From contig JADJXK010000002.1 in NCBI GenBank assembly GCA_016710325.1, positions 4,402,001 to 4,466,000 of the forward strand: a stretch of DNA of 64,000 nt. The letters are read 5' to 3'. The notes under the pieces are model-generated. The model saw only the letters and a list, made by a program, of their open reading frames with translations, ran no database searches and was not told the DNA's origin. Source of the DNA: Candidatus Leptofilum proximum (lineage in GTDB: Bacteria > Chloroflexota > Anaerolineae > Promineifilales > Promineifilaceae). A program made the translations under genes and the position numbers. Positions 16,843-24,899 of this stretch are shown here, in pieces; positions within the stretch are counted from its first letter, which is position 1; every line of letters begins with the position of its first letter.

Positions 16843-18252
16843 TCATACCGTAAAGCTCTGGCCCAACTGCGGCACCACCGCTTGGGCAAACCCTTGCTCA
16901 CGCTGTAATGCCTCGGCCAGCGCCAGCGACGCATCTTCCTCGCCGTGCACAATGAAGGTGTGGGACGGCCGTTGCTGCAGATGCCCCGTCCACTCCAGCA
17001 GCTCGCCCCGGTCGGCATGGGCACTTAAGCCGTTAATCGTCTCTACCTGGGCGCGCAGCTGGTACTCCTCGCCAAAAATGCGCACCCTGGGCTGTTTTTC
17101 CACAATGCGGCGGCCCAGCGTATGCGGCGCCTGCCAGCCCACAATCAGAATGGTGTTGCGCGGGTCCGCGATGTTGTTCTTCAGGTGGTGCAAGATGCGG
17201 CCCGCCTCGGCCATGCCGCTGGCGCTGATGATGATGGCCGGTTCGCGTAGAAAGTTAAGCTCTTTGGATTCGGCCGTGGAGCGCGTGTAGCGCATCATGT
17301 CGAAGCCAAACGGATCGCCGTTGTGGCCATCGGCCAGGAACTGGTGCAGCTCTTCATCGTATGCTTCCGGGTGAAGACGGTAAATGCCGGTAGCGTCCAC
17401 CGCCAGCGGGCTGTCTACAAAGACGGGCAGGTGGGGCGGAATATCGCGGGCGGCCACCAGCTGGTGCAGCCGGTAGACCAGTTCCTGTGTCCGGCCTACG
17501 GCAAACGCAGGCACAATCAGCTTGCCGCCGCGCTGGTAGGTTTCCTTCACAATTTTTTCCAGCTTGTCGGTGGCTTCAATCTTGTCATCGTGGAAGCGGT
17601 TCCCGTAGGTGCTTTCGACGAGCAGCACATCAGCGCTGTCCAAAAAGGTGGGATCGCGCAGGATGGGGCGGTGGGGACGGCCCAAATCGCCGCTAAACAC
17701 CAGCCGCACATCGCGCCCGGCGTCGCGATCTTCAATGTCCAGGGCCACAATGGCAGAGCCGAGGATGTGTCCCGCGTCGTAAAAGGTGAGGGTGATACCG
17801 GGGGCGAGTTTGTACGGCCGTTCATACCCGATGCCAATAAAGTTCTTCAAGCTCTCTACCGCGTCGGCCATGGTGTAGATTGGCGCCAGTGGGGGCAGCC
17901 CCTGGCGGTTCCGTTTCTTGTTGACGTACTCGATATCGTACTGCTGGATCTTGGCGCTGTCGCGCAGCATGATGGCGCATAAATCGCGCGTGGCGTAGGT
18001 GCACACAATGTCGCCGGTGAAGCCGCATTTTACCAGGTTGGGGATGTTGCCGCTGTGGTCAATGTGGGCATGGGAGAGCACCAGAATGTCAATTGCGGCT
18101 GCGTTGTAGGGCAAATTTTGGTTTCGCTCGTAACTTTCCTTGCGGGAACCCTGGTACAGGCCGCAGTCCAGCAAGATGTTTAAGCCGTTCACCGTCACCA
18201 AATGCTGCGAGCCGGTGACGGTACGCGCTGCACCATGAAACGTGATCTCCAT
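16843..18252 (-). CDS. MBL-fold beta-CASP RNA-processing hydrolase
   Basis: 469 residues. The metallo-beta-lactamase core has FHGAARTVTGS, the zinc motif LSHAHIDHSGNIP (H-x-H-x-D-H), AGHILGSA and SGDLGRP. The beta-CASP insert and C-terminal motifs are VESTYGNR, IVPAFAVGRTQEL, ISASGMAEAGRILHHL and LSAHADRGELL. This arrangement is that of the YSH1/CPSF73-like bacterial RNA exo/endonuclease group, acting in the cytoplasm on RNA. The start is 21 nt after the RNase D stop with AAGGAG in between, so the two nucleases form one transcription unit. Confidence 0.93.
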   Translation of the reverse strand: MEITFHGAARTVTGSQHLVTVNGLNILLDCGLYQGSRKESYERNQNLPYNAAAIDILVLSHAHIDHSGNIPNLVKCGFTGDIVCTYATRDLCAIMLRDSAKIQQYDIEYVNKKRNRQGLPPLAPIYTMADAVESLKNFIGIGYERPYKLAPGITLTFYDAGHILGSAIVALDIEDRDAGRDVRLVFSGDLGRPHRPILRDPTFLDSADVLLVESTYGNRFHDDKIEATDKLEKIVKETYQRGGKLIVPAFAVGRTQELVYRLHQLVAARDIPPHLPVFVDSPLAVDATGIYRLHPEAYDEELHQFLADGHNGDPFGFDMMRYTRSTAESKELNFLREPAIIISASGMAEAGRILHHLKNNIADPRNTILIVGWQAPHTLGRRIVEKQPRVRIFGEEYQLRAQVETINGLSAHADRGELLEWTGHLQQRPSHTFIVHGEEDASLALAEALQREQGFAQAVVPQLGQSFTV

Positions 18253-18273
18253 GAATTTTCTCCTTCTTTCTGG

Positions 18274-19401
18274 TTAGCTTCTGCGCAAGACGGCCAGAAT
18301 TTCCTGGCCATAGGTTTTGCCGCGCCAGGTGCCCACTTCCTCAATTTGTTGTAGTTCGGCTTCGGTTTGGGGGTTTTGCAGGGCAATGGCCCACAGGGCA
18401 TCGCGGCTAATGATAACGTCGGACTCAACGCCGCGCTGGCTGGCGGTGTTTTTACGCCAGGTGTGCAGCTTATCGTACCGGTTCATGGCGGCTTCAGGCG
18501 GGCGCTGGCTGCGGGGTGGGTAAGGGGGATGTGACGCCGCCAGCCCTTCGGCGATGACGTTGAGCAGCTGACGGCCGTATCGCCGCGTTTGCCCTGCCGA
18601 CATGCCGTACACATCACGCAGGGCAGACAGGGAAGTCGGGGATGCCTGGGCCAGCTCGATAAGCGTTCTGTCGTGGAAAATTTTGAAGAGCGGCTGGTTG
18701 CGCTGTTGGGCTTCCTGGTTGCGGTAGACGGCCAATGCTTTCAGTACGGCCTGCTGCTGGCGTGTCAGGTCAAATGCGCCGCTGATCGACCAGAAGTCAT
18801 CGGGATCAAATTGATTGTTGCTGAGCTTAATCTGTGTCTGTTCGGCGAAGGTTTCGGCGGCTTCTTCCAGGCGGCCAGCCGCTTTAAGTTCCGCTGCCAG
18901 GTGATCGCGCAGCTGGAGCAGATGGTGAGTATCCAGTTGGGCATAGACGAGCTGTTCGGGGGACAACGGCCGTTTGCACCAGTTCGACTTCTGATACCGT
19001 TTGTCCAGGACGATGCCGTAAACCGCTTCCAACATGCTGGCCAGACCATACCGTTGGTAACCCAAGATGCGGGCGGCCCACATCGTGTCGAACAGATTTT
19101 GCAGCTGCCAGCCAAACTGCCGTTTGAGCAGGGTAAGATCATACTCGGCGGCGTGGAAAACCTTTTCTACCTCGGGGTTTTGCACAATGTCTCCCAGGCC
19201 GCTCAAATCGGTCACGCCCAACGGATCAACGATGTAATCTTGATGGGGAATCGTGATTTGGATCAGGCACACCTCTTCGCGGTAGGCATACATGCTGTTA
19301 GCTTCCAAATCGATGGCTAAACGAGGTTCCGCTTGTAACTTTTCTAAACAATAGCGCCAATCTGACTGCGTTGTAATAAGTTTATGAGGCGGTAATTTCA
19401 C
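18274..19401 (-). CDS. rnd: Ribonuclease D with HRDC domain
   Basis: 375 residues, GTG start with GGAG upstream. The DEDD exonuclease domain (1-200) has LAIDLEANSMYAYREEVCLIQI (Asp and Glu of Exo I), HAAEYDLTLLKRQFG (Exo II) and YAQLDTHHLL (Exo III, Tyr-type). An HRDC-like domain occupies about 215-295, and a second helical copy fills the C-terminus. RNase D trims 3' ends of tRNA and other RNAs. It lies upstream of the beta-CASP hydrolase, making a small RNA-processing operon. Confidence 0.9.
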   Translation of the reverse strand: MKLPPHKLITTQSDWRYCLEKLQAEPRLAIDLEANSMYAYREEVCLIQITIPHQDYIVDPLGVTDLSGLGDIVQNPEVEKVFHAAEYDLTLLKRQFGWQLQNLFDTMWAARILGYQRYGLASMLEAVYGIVLDKRYQKSNWCKRPLSPEQLVYAQLDTHHLLQLRDHLAAELKAAGRLEEAAETFAEQTQIKLSNNQFDPDDFWSISGAFDLTRQQQAVLKALAVYRNQEAQQRNQPLFKIFHDRTLIELAQASPTSLSALRDVYGMSAGQTRRYGRQLLNVIAEGLAASHPPYPPRSQRPPEAAMNRYDKLHTWRKNTASQRGVESDVIISRDALWAIALQNPQTEAELQQIEEVGTWRGKTYGQEILAVLRRS

Positions 19402-19437
19402 AAAGACGCTCCATCAATGGTGGTAAACATAAGCCTC

Positions 19438-19446
19438 ATTATAGCA
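19438..19446 (-). promoter_or_regulatory. Extended -10 promoter upstream of rnd
   Basis: Read on the minus strand, TGCTATAAT is a perfect extended -10. No good -35 is present. Transcription would start about 30 nt before the GTG of the RNase D gene. Confidence 0.55.
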
Positions 19447-19452
19447 TTTTGG

Positions 19453-20433
19453 TCAAGAGAGAGGCGTTTCGTGGGTAGTGCTTTCATACCATTCCCAGAA
19501 GCGGCGTACCCCTTCCTCTACCGAGATTTTGGGGTTGTAGCCCAGCAGACGACGCGCTTTGCTGATGTCGGCCTCGTTTTTGACGAAGTCGGCGGCCAGG
19601 CGTGGTTTGTGCACCACGTTGGCCGGGCGCCCCCCCAGCGTTTCGATGAGCGTGACAAAATTCTTGAGCAGCGTGGGTTCGCCGCGGCCCAGGTTGATGA
19701 TTTCGTAACCCAAGGGTGTGTCCAGCGCGGCCACCACCCCGTCGGTGATGTCTTCGACGTAGGTCCAGTCACGGTACATTTGCCCACCATCGTACAGGGG
19801 AATCTCGGTGCCTTTGGCCACGCTTTCGGCCACCAGGTAAGCCATCATGTCGGGACGGCCGTTTGGCCCATAGACGGTGAAGAAGCGAACGGCCGTAAAG
19901 TTGACCCCAAACAAATGGTGATAGGCATAACCCAAAATCTCGGCCGCGCGCTTGGCTGCGGCGTAGGGCTGCAGCGGGCGATCACACGGGTCAGTTTCCA
20001 CAAAGGGGATTTGCTTCGTGTTGCCATAGACAGAGGAAGTGGAGGCCATCACGAAGTTTTGCACGTTGCCGGCGGCGCGGGCCGCAGCGCGGGCGGCGTC
20101 TAGCAAATTTTGTGTGCCGTTGAGGTTGACCTCCACGTATAAATCAGGGTGGCGCACGGCGTTACGCACGCCAGCCATCGCCGCCAGGTGGCCAACGGCA
20201 TCAAACTTTTCCGCGGCGAACAGGTCAAACATTGCCTGGCGCTGGCGAATGTCTTGCTCGATCATGCGGAAGTTGGGGTAGGTAGCCAGCCGTGCGGCAT
20301 TGGCGCGCTTTTTGGCGGGGTCATAATAATCGTTAAAGTTATCCAGGCCGATGACAGTGTCGCCACGCCGGGCGAGCTTTTCGGCCAGACTGCTGCCGAT
20401 GAATCCGGCTGCGCCGGTGACGAGTACCTTCAT
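19453..20433 (-). CDS. NAD-dependent UDP-sugar epimerase (UDP-glucuronate 4-epimerase-like)
   Basis: 326 residues, extended SDR family. The Rossmann motif is VTGAAGFIGSSL, the catalytic pair YAAAK sits near residue 157, and MASTSSVYG supplies the Ser. The substrate-side motifs GLDNFNDYYDPAKKR and RFFTVYGPNGRPDM are those of UDP-glucuronate 4-epimerases, so UDP-galacturonate is the best-guess product; other 4-epimerases remain possible. Together with the many GT-C enzymes it probably feeds surface polysaccharide synthesis. It lies between recJ and rnd on the same strand. Confidence 0.87.
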   Translation of the reverse strand: MKVLVTGAAGFIGSSLAEKLARRGDTVIGLDNFNDYYDPAKKRANAARLATYPNFRMIEQDIRQRQAMFDLFAAEKFDAVGHLAAMAGVRNAVRHPDLYVEVNLNGTQNLLDAARAAARAAGNVQNFVMASTSSVYGNTKQIPFVETDPCDRPLQPYAAAKRAAEILGYAYHHLFGVNFTAVRFFTVYGPNGRPDMMAYLVAESVAKGTEIPLYDGGQMYRDWTYVEDITDGVVAALDTPLGYEIINLGRGEPTLLKNFVTLIETLGGRPANVVHKPRLAADFVKNEADISKARRLLGYNPKISVEEGVRRFWEWYESTTHETPLS

Positions 20434-20452
20434 TGTGGATTAAACTCCTGAT

Positions 20453-20486
20453 CTAAAGCGAGAGGGAGATCTCCCTCTCACTTTAG
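20453..20486. repeat. Near-perfect palindrome between recJ and the epimerase gene
   Basis: CTAAAGCGAGAGGGAGATCT is followed by the complementary CCCTCTCACTTTAG; one mismatch (C/A) in a 17-bp arm and no loop. No T run follows on either strand, so it may be an operator or mRNA structure in the epimerase leader. Confidence 0.55.
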
Positions 20487-20526
20487 CCGCTTCCTGCCCT
20501 CAGAGAGGGACCGATTAGGATGGGGG

Positions 20527-22251
20527 TTAGATTTGCGACGGCCGTATATCCTGCACCATCAGCTGTAAATTTTTGTTGCCGCGCCATTCATTGACGCTGA
20601 TGCTGTAAACCAGGTCGATGGTTTGTGGCAAATGGCTGGCCCACTCGCCCTGACGGAAGGCAATGGCGCCAATCTCACGGTAGCCGGTGGTGCTGTCTGC
20701 CGCCAGGGTCAGCTGCAAATGCGCCCCATCCTGGCCCACGCCGCGGTGATGCACCACCTCCACGCCCCGGCTCAGGAAAATCGGCTGTGGATTGGCTGCC
20801 CCAGTGGGTTCTAACTGCTGCAAATGTTCAAACAGCGCCCAATCGACATCATCCAGTTCAATTTCGGCATCGATGGTGAGCGTGGGCACCAGGTCCATAT
20901 CGCGCAGCTTGCGCTCGGCGATGTCGGTGATGCGGCTTAAGAACTCCGGCAGATTTTCGTTGCGTACGGTGAAGCCAGCGGCCTGGGCATGACCACCGTG
21001 GCGCACCAGCAGGTCGGCCACTTCATCCAGCGCCTCGGTGATGTGAAACTTGTCGATGGAGCGGCAGGAGCCACGGCTCTCGTCTTCGCCCTGTTCCATG
21101 ACGATGGCCGGGCGGTAATGTTTCTCGGCCAGGCGGCTGGCCACCAGCCCCACCACGCCGGAAACAAACGAGGTGTCGGCGGCGATGAGGATGGGGGCGT
21201 CTGGGGTGATCATGCCTTCGGCCAGCGCACTGAGTTCGGCGGTGAGCTGTTGGCGTTTGCGATTGAGCCGGTCCAGCTCATCGGCGTAGCGGTTGGCGTC
21301 GATGGGGTTGTTGGCGGCCAGCAGGCGGGCGGCGCTGTAGGCGTGGGCCAGGCGGCCCGCGGCGTTGATGCGCGGGCCGATGCCAAAGGCGATGGATTCG
21401 GCAGTGAGGCTGCCGGGTGTCAGGCGGGCGGCGCGGGCAATGGCGGCAATCCCGGCCCGCTTGGAGTTGTTGAGCGACTGCAACCCGTCAATGACCAGCT
21501 TGCGATTCTCCTTGAGCAGCGGCGCCAGGTCGGCCACGGTGCCAATGGCTACCAGGTCCAGCAGGTCACTTTCGTCGAAGGTGGCGCGGTTGGGGCGCGA
21601 CAGTTTGAGCGCCTGGGCCAGCTTGTAGGCAATGCCCACACCGGCCAGCATGTCTTCGGGGTAGGCGGAGTCAGGGCGTTTGGGGTTGATAACGGCCGTT
21701 CCTGCGGGCATCACCGGCCCCAAACTGTGGTGGTCAGTGACGATCATGTCCAGGCCAAGCTGGTTGGCGTGTTCCACCTCAAAGACGGAGCGAATACCAC
21801 AGTCGACGGTGATGACCAGGTCGGCGCCTTTGGTTTTTAGCTCGGTGAGGGCATCGACGTTGAGGCCGTACCCTTCGTCGACGCGATCGGGGATGTACGG
21901 CCGTATCAAATTCCGGTCCACCCCCAGGCCGCGCAGCGCCTGCGTCAGCAGCACCGTGCTCGTCACCCCGTCGGCATCAAAGTCACCATAGACGATGATC
22001 GTTTCTTCCTTATCAATCGCCTTTTCAATGCGGGCAACCGCCTTGTCCATGTCTGGCAGCAAAAACGGATCGGTCGAGTCCAGGTAATGCCCTTCTACAA
22101 AGGCCTGAATGTCGCCCGGTTTGATAATGCCCCGATTGTAGAGCACCTGGAGCATAACGCGGTGGATGTGGCCTAATTGTTGTTGCACGTGGGCGGGCAC
22201 TTTGGGGGCAACCTGCCAGATATTTTTACGCAAAGTATTGGGTGAATTCAT
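20527..22251 (-). CDS. recJ: Single-stranded-DNA-specific exonuclease RecJ
   Basis: 574 residues from ATG 22251; a GTG at 22269 adds six residues. DHH-family motifs are VYGDFDADGVTSTVLL (I), VITVDCGIRS (II), IVTDHHSLGPVMP (III) and IGTVADLAPLL (IV). The DHHA1 domain carries HGGHAQAAGFTV, and an OB-like C-terminal domain follows. It degrades 5'-ended single strands in recombination, mismatch and base-excision repair. Length is normal for the family. Confidence 0.95.
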   Translation of the reverse strand: MNSPNTLRKNIWQVAPKVPAHVQQQLGHIHRVMLQVLYNRGIIKPGDIQAFVEGHYLDSTDPFLLPDMDKAVARIEKAIDKEETIIVYGDFDADGVTSTVLLTQALRGLGVDRNLIRPYIPDRVDEGYGLNVDALTELKTKGADLVITVDCGIRSVFEVEHANQLGLDMIVTDHHSLGPVMPAGTAVINPKRPDSAYPEDMLAGVGIAYKLAQALKLSRPNRATFDESDLLDLVAIGTVADLAPLLKENRKLVIDGLQSLNNSKRAGIAAIARAARLTPGSLTAESIAFGIGPRINAAGRLAHAYSAARLLAANNPIDANRYADELDRLNRKRQQLTAELSALAEGMITPDAPILIAADTSFVSGVVGLVASRLAEKHYRPAIVMEQGEDESRGSCRSIDKFHITEALDEVADLLVRHGGHAQAAGFTVRNENLPEFLSRITDIAERKLRDMDLVPTLTIDAEIELDDVDWALFEHLQQLEPTGAANPQPIFLSRGVEVVHHRGVGQDGAHLQLTLAADSTTGYREIGAIAFRQGEWASHLPQTIDLVYSISVNEWRGNKNLQLMVQDIRPSQI

Positions 22252-22505
22252 AATGCCAAATGGTAACACGGAGCGGGAACGCTTGCCAGCCAGGAAAGAT
22301 TTTAGGCCATCAAGATCGCGTGAAAGATGGAGTGGGGGAAGGGTGACCGCTAAAATCCAGGTCTTGTCTACGGAGCAACCATCTGTTAGTGTATGGCTAC
22401 TGAAGAGGTTGTTTGTTGGCTGGAAAGTTGTGCCAGGATACCGCCCGGTTGTGTGTTTGGCAGGCTCAAGCGGCGGCTGATCCTGGCATATGAAAGGAGA
22501 ACCCG

Positions 22506-22973
22506 ATGGAAACTGTTCGCACTGTCCGAGATTTGTTGAGAGGGCGCGAGCTGCAGCTCTATACCATTTCCCCGCAAGACACGGTTTTTGATGCCCTGCA
22601 AGAGATGGCCCGGCGCAATGTGGGGGCTCTGCCGGTAATGGAAGGGGATAACCTGGTAGGCATTTTTTCTGAGCGGGATTATGCGCGGAAGGTGATTTTA
22701 CACGGCCGTTCCTCCAAAGAAATGGCTGTCAGCGAAATTATGAGCACTCGCGTGGCCTATGTTCGGCCCAACCAGACCATTGATGACTGCATGGCCCTCA
22801 TGACGCGGCTCAGAATCCGCCACTTACCGGTGATAGATGAGGATAAAGTCACTGGCATGGTTTCGATGCGGGATGTGGTGGAAGACATCATCACGGAAAA
22901 GGATTTTATCATCGAGCAGCTGGTTAACTACATCCAGACTGAACGCAGCCCGGTACCACCGGTACGGCCGTAA
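22506..22973 (+). CDS. Tandem CBS-domain protein
   Basis: 155 residues, AAAGGAG nine bases before the ATG. Two CBS motifs cover about 8-65 and 75-135 (ALQEMARRNVGALPVMEGDNLVG, and the second copy MTRLRIRHLPVIDEDKVTGMVS). Each pair forms a Bateman module binding adenosine ligands such as AMP or ATP. No effector domain is attached, so it probably senses energy state for an unknown partner. It contains two ACGGCCGT sites, one spanning its last codons. Confidence 0.88.
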   Translation: METVRTVRDLLRGRELQLYTISPQDTVFDALQEMARRNVGALPVMEGDNLVGIFSERDYARKVILHGRSSKEMAVSEIMSTRVAYVRPNQTIDDCMALMTRLRIRHLPVIDEDKVTGMVSMRDVVEDIITEKDFIIEQLVNYIQTERSPVPPVRP

Positions 22974-22999
22974 GGCGCCAACCCCAATAACGACGCACC

Positions 23000-23701
23000 A
23001 TGAGCCTTATCTACGAAGAACGGGTTTCGGATTCACCTTTTGTAGAAACGATTATGCACGGTCAAACGGTGAGTGATGGTTCGACGATCCGGCCCGCTGA
23101 GAGCGGCTGGCACATGGTTTTTGTCAGGCATAACCGCGATCCGCAGCCGCTGCTCGTGGGGCCGTGGACAACGGCAGGTGTTGCCTTCTGGGGAGCAGGC
23201 AGCGAGATTCTTTGGATCAGGTTTAAACTTGGCGTATTTATGCCCCATTTGCCGCCAAAAAAGTTTCTGGATACGGAAATAGCGCTGCCCGATGCCTCAA
23301 GCAAATCCTTCTGGTTAAACAGTTCTTCGTGGCAATTTCCCGACTACGACAACGTGGAAGCTTTTATTGACAGGCTCGTGCGGGAAGAGACGCTTGTGCA
23401 GGATCCCGTTGTAAGCGCTGCGGTGCAAGACCAACTACCGGAAAAGTCCTTACGCACGGTGCGGCACCGCTTCCGGCAGGCTACCGGGCTCACCCAGGGC
23501 CACATTCATCAACTCAAACGCGCCCAACAAACGGCCGAACTTTTGCATCAAGGCGTTTCCATCCTCGACGCCGTTTACGAAATGGGCTATTTCGATCAGC
23601 CGCATCTGACCCGAGCGCTAAAGCAGTACATTGGCAAGACGCCGAAGCAGTGGGTTGAAAATCCGCCCGCAGAAGCGCGACGGCTGGATGAAATTTTGTA
23701 G
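23000..23701 (+). CDS. AraC-family transcriptional regulator
   Basis: 233 residues. An N-terminal ligand-type domain (about 1-120) precedes a C-terminal double helix-turn-helix (about 140-225) with HRFRQATGLTQGHIHQLKRA and the family signature GVSILDAVYEMGYFDQPHLTRALKQYIGKTPKQW. It presumably controls the reductase-like gene 82 nt downstream. It belongs to a short stretch without any ACGGCCGT site and with more AT-rich gaps than its surroundings, which hints at recent acquisition. Confidence 0.88.
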   Translation: MSLIYEERVSDSPFVETIMHGQTVSDGSTIRPAESGWHMVFVRHNRDPQPLLVGPWTTAGVAFWGAGSEILWIRFKLGVFMPHLPPKKFLDTEIALPDASSKSFWLNSSSWQFPDYDNVEAFIDRLVREETLVQDPVVSAAVQDQLPEKSLRTVRHRFRQATGLTQGHIHQLKRAQQTAELLHQGVSILDAVYEMGYFDQPHLTRALKQYIGKTPKQWVENPPAEARRLDEIL

Positions 23702-23783
23702 CTTGCCGTTTTATACAAGACAAAAACCTTTGGCCGAGAGTAAGCTATGAGTGAATTTGCTAATCAAAGCCAAAGGAGAAAAA

Positions 23784-24386
23784 ATGTCACAAAAAACAAG
23801 CAAAGCTCGCACTGTTGTCGCCAACATTTCTTTATCCCTGGACGGAAGGGTAACAGGCCCAGGCGATGAGTATGACATGGGATGGATTGTTCCCCACGCA
23901 ATCACAGACGGTGCGCGTGACCACATGGTCGACGTCACCTCTCCAGCCACAACTGTACTTTTGGGCAAGAAAAATTACATGGGTTTTGGGGGATATTGGC
24001 CGAACGTGGCCAATGACGAGTCTGCCGACCCGCGTGACCGCACCTTCGCACAGTGGCTTAATTCTGTAGAGAAGATTGTGTTCTCAGCCACGCTAACGGA
24101 ACCCAGTTGGGAAAACTCGCGCATTGTGGATGCTGAACCCGAGAAAGTGGTTGCCGAGCTGCAGCAGCAAGTGGGCGGCGACATCATCGTGCTGGCCAGC
24201 GTCAGCGTAATCAAGCGTTTGCTCCAGGCAGATGCCTTGGATTGCCTGAGCATCACCTTATGCCCCGAGATAGCCGGAGGTGGCGCTCGCCTGTTTGAAG
24301 ACGGTCTGCCTGCCTCATCCTGGACCTTGCGCCAAAGCAAGCCAACAGAGAGCGGCGCTCTGTGTCTGCTCTACGACCGGGTCTGA
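23784..24386 (+). CDS. RibD C-terminal/DHFR-like reductase
   Basis: 200 residues from ATG 23784, with AAAGGAG five bases upstream; the longer frame from 23751 has no site. The fold signature VVANISLSLDGRVTGPGDEYDMGW at the N-terminus and the NADPH-binding region GDIIVLASVSVIKRLLQADALD, followed by CPEIAGGGARLFED, place it in the dihydrofolate reductase-like (RibD_C) superfamily. The substrate is unknown. It probably depends on the AraC regulator encoded just upstream. Confidence 0.85.
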   Translation: MSQKTSKARTVVANISLSLDGRVTGPGDEYDMGWIVPHAITDGARDHMVDVTSPATTVLLGKKNYMGFGGYWPNVANDESADPRDRTFAQWLNSVEKIVFSATLTEPSWENSRIVDAEPEKVVAELQQQVGGDIIVLASVSVIKRLLQADALDCLSITLCPEIAGGGARLFEDGLPASSWTLRQSKPTESGALCLLYDRV

Positions 24387-24437
24387 GAAGAGTAATAACT
24401 ACGCTCACCTGGCGAAGGGGTTTCAATTTGTTTGGAT

Positions 24438-24893
24438 ATGTCAACTTTAGAATTTATCCCGCTTGATGAAGATGGTTTTTCTGTGCTCAGGTCTTGGTTT
24501 AGTGATGAAGAGCTTCAAAAAAGGCTTGAGTATCCAACGCGTCTCTGGTTTGATTACGTCTGCAATAAGGCAAATGTTTACGCCTGGCTGATCAATGAGG
24601 GTGATTTCCCCGTGGGACATCTACAGGTTGACATCCAAACTGACGGGACAGCGTACATTGGCTTCTACGTTAACCCAGAATTGCGCAAACAGGGCTACGG
24701 GAGACGTATCCTCAACGCTTTAATAACGCGTTCGGAGGTGAGTACCGTTAGGAAGTTTATCGCAATGGCGGAAGTGGATAATCTAGCCAGCCAGCGCTGT
24801 CTTCAGTCCGCTGGTTTTTTGCTAGAAGGGCCGCCTGACGCCGAGGGTTTCCTTTCCTTGGTGCACGACCCTCAGCAGATGAAGGTAGTGTAA
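24438..24893 (+). CDS. GNAT-family N-acetyltransferase
   Basis: 151 residues from ATG 24438 (a TTG at 24432 is also possible). The acetyl-CoA binding motif is IGFYVNPELRKQGYGRRILNAL (R-x-x-G-Y/x-G-R), followed by AMAEVDNLASQRCLQSAGFLLEG, the usual N-x-x-S/A-x-x-x-x-x-x-x-G-F end of the fold. The target is unknown. It follows the reductase gene by 51 nt; its stop codon runs into an ACGGCCGT site. Confidence 0.85.
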   Translation: MSTLEFIPLDEDGFSVLRSWFSDEELQKRLEYPTRLWFDYVCNKANVYAWLINEGDFPVGHLQVDIQTDGTAYIGFYVNPELRKQGYGRRILNALITRSEVSTVRKFIAMAEVDNLASQRCLQSAGFLLEGPPDAEGFLSLVHDPQQMKVV

Positions 24894-24899
24894 CGGCCG

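Noticed and set aside
20989..21840. 283-codon plus-strand frame opposite recJ
   Set aside because: Antisense shadow of conserved DHH-family coding sequence; no domain or ribosome-binding site.
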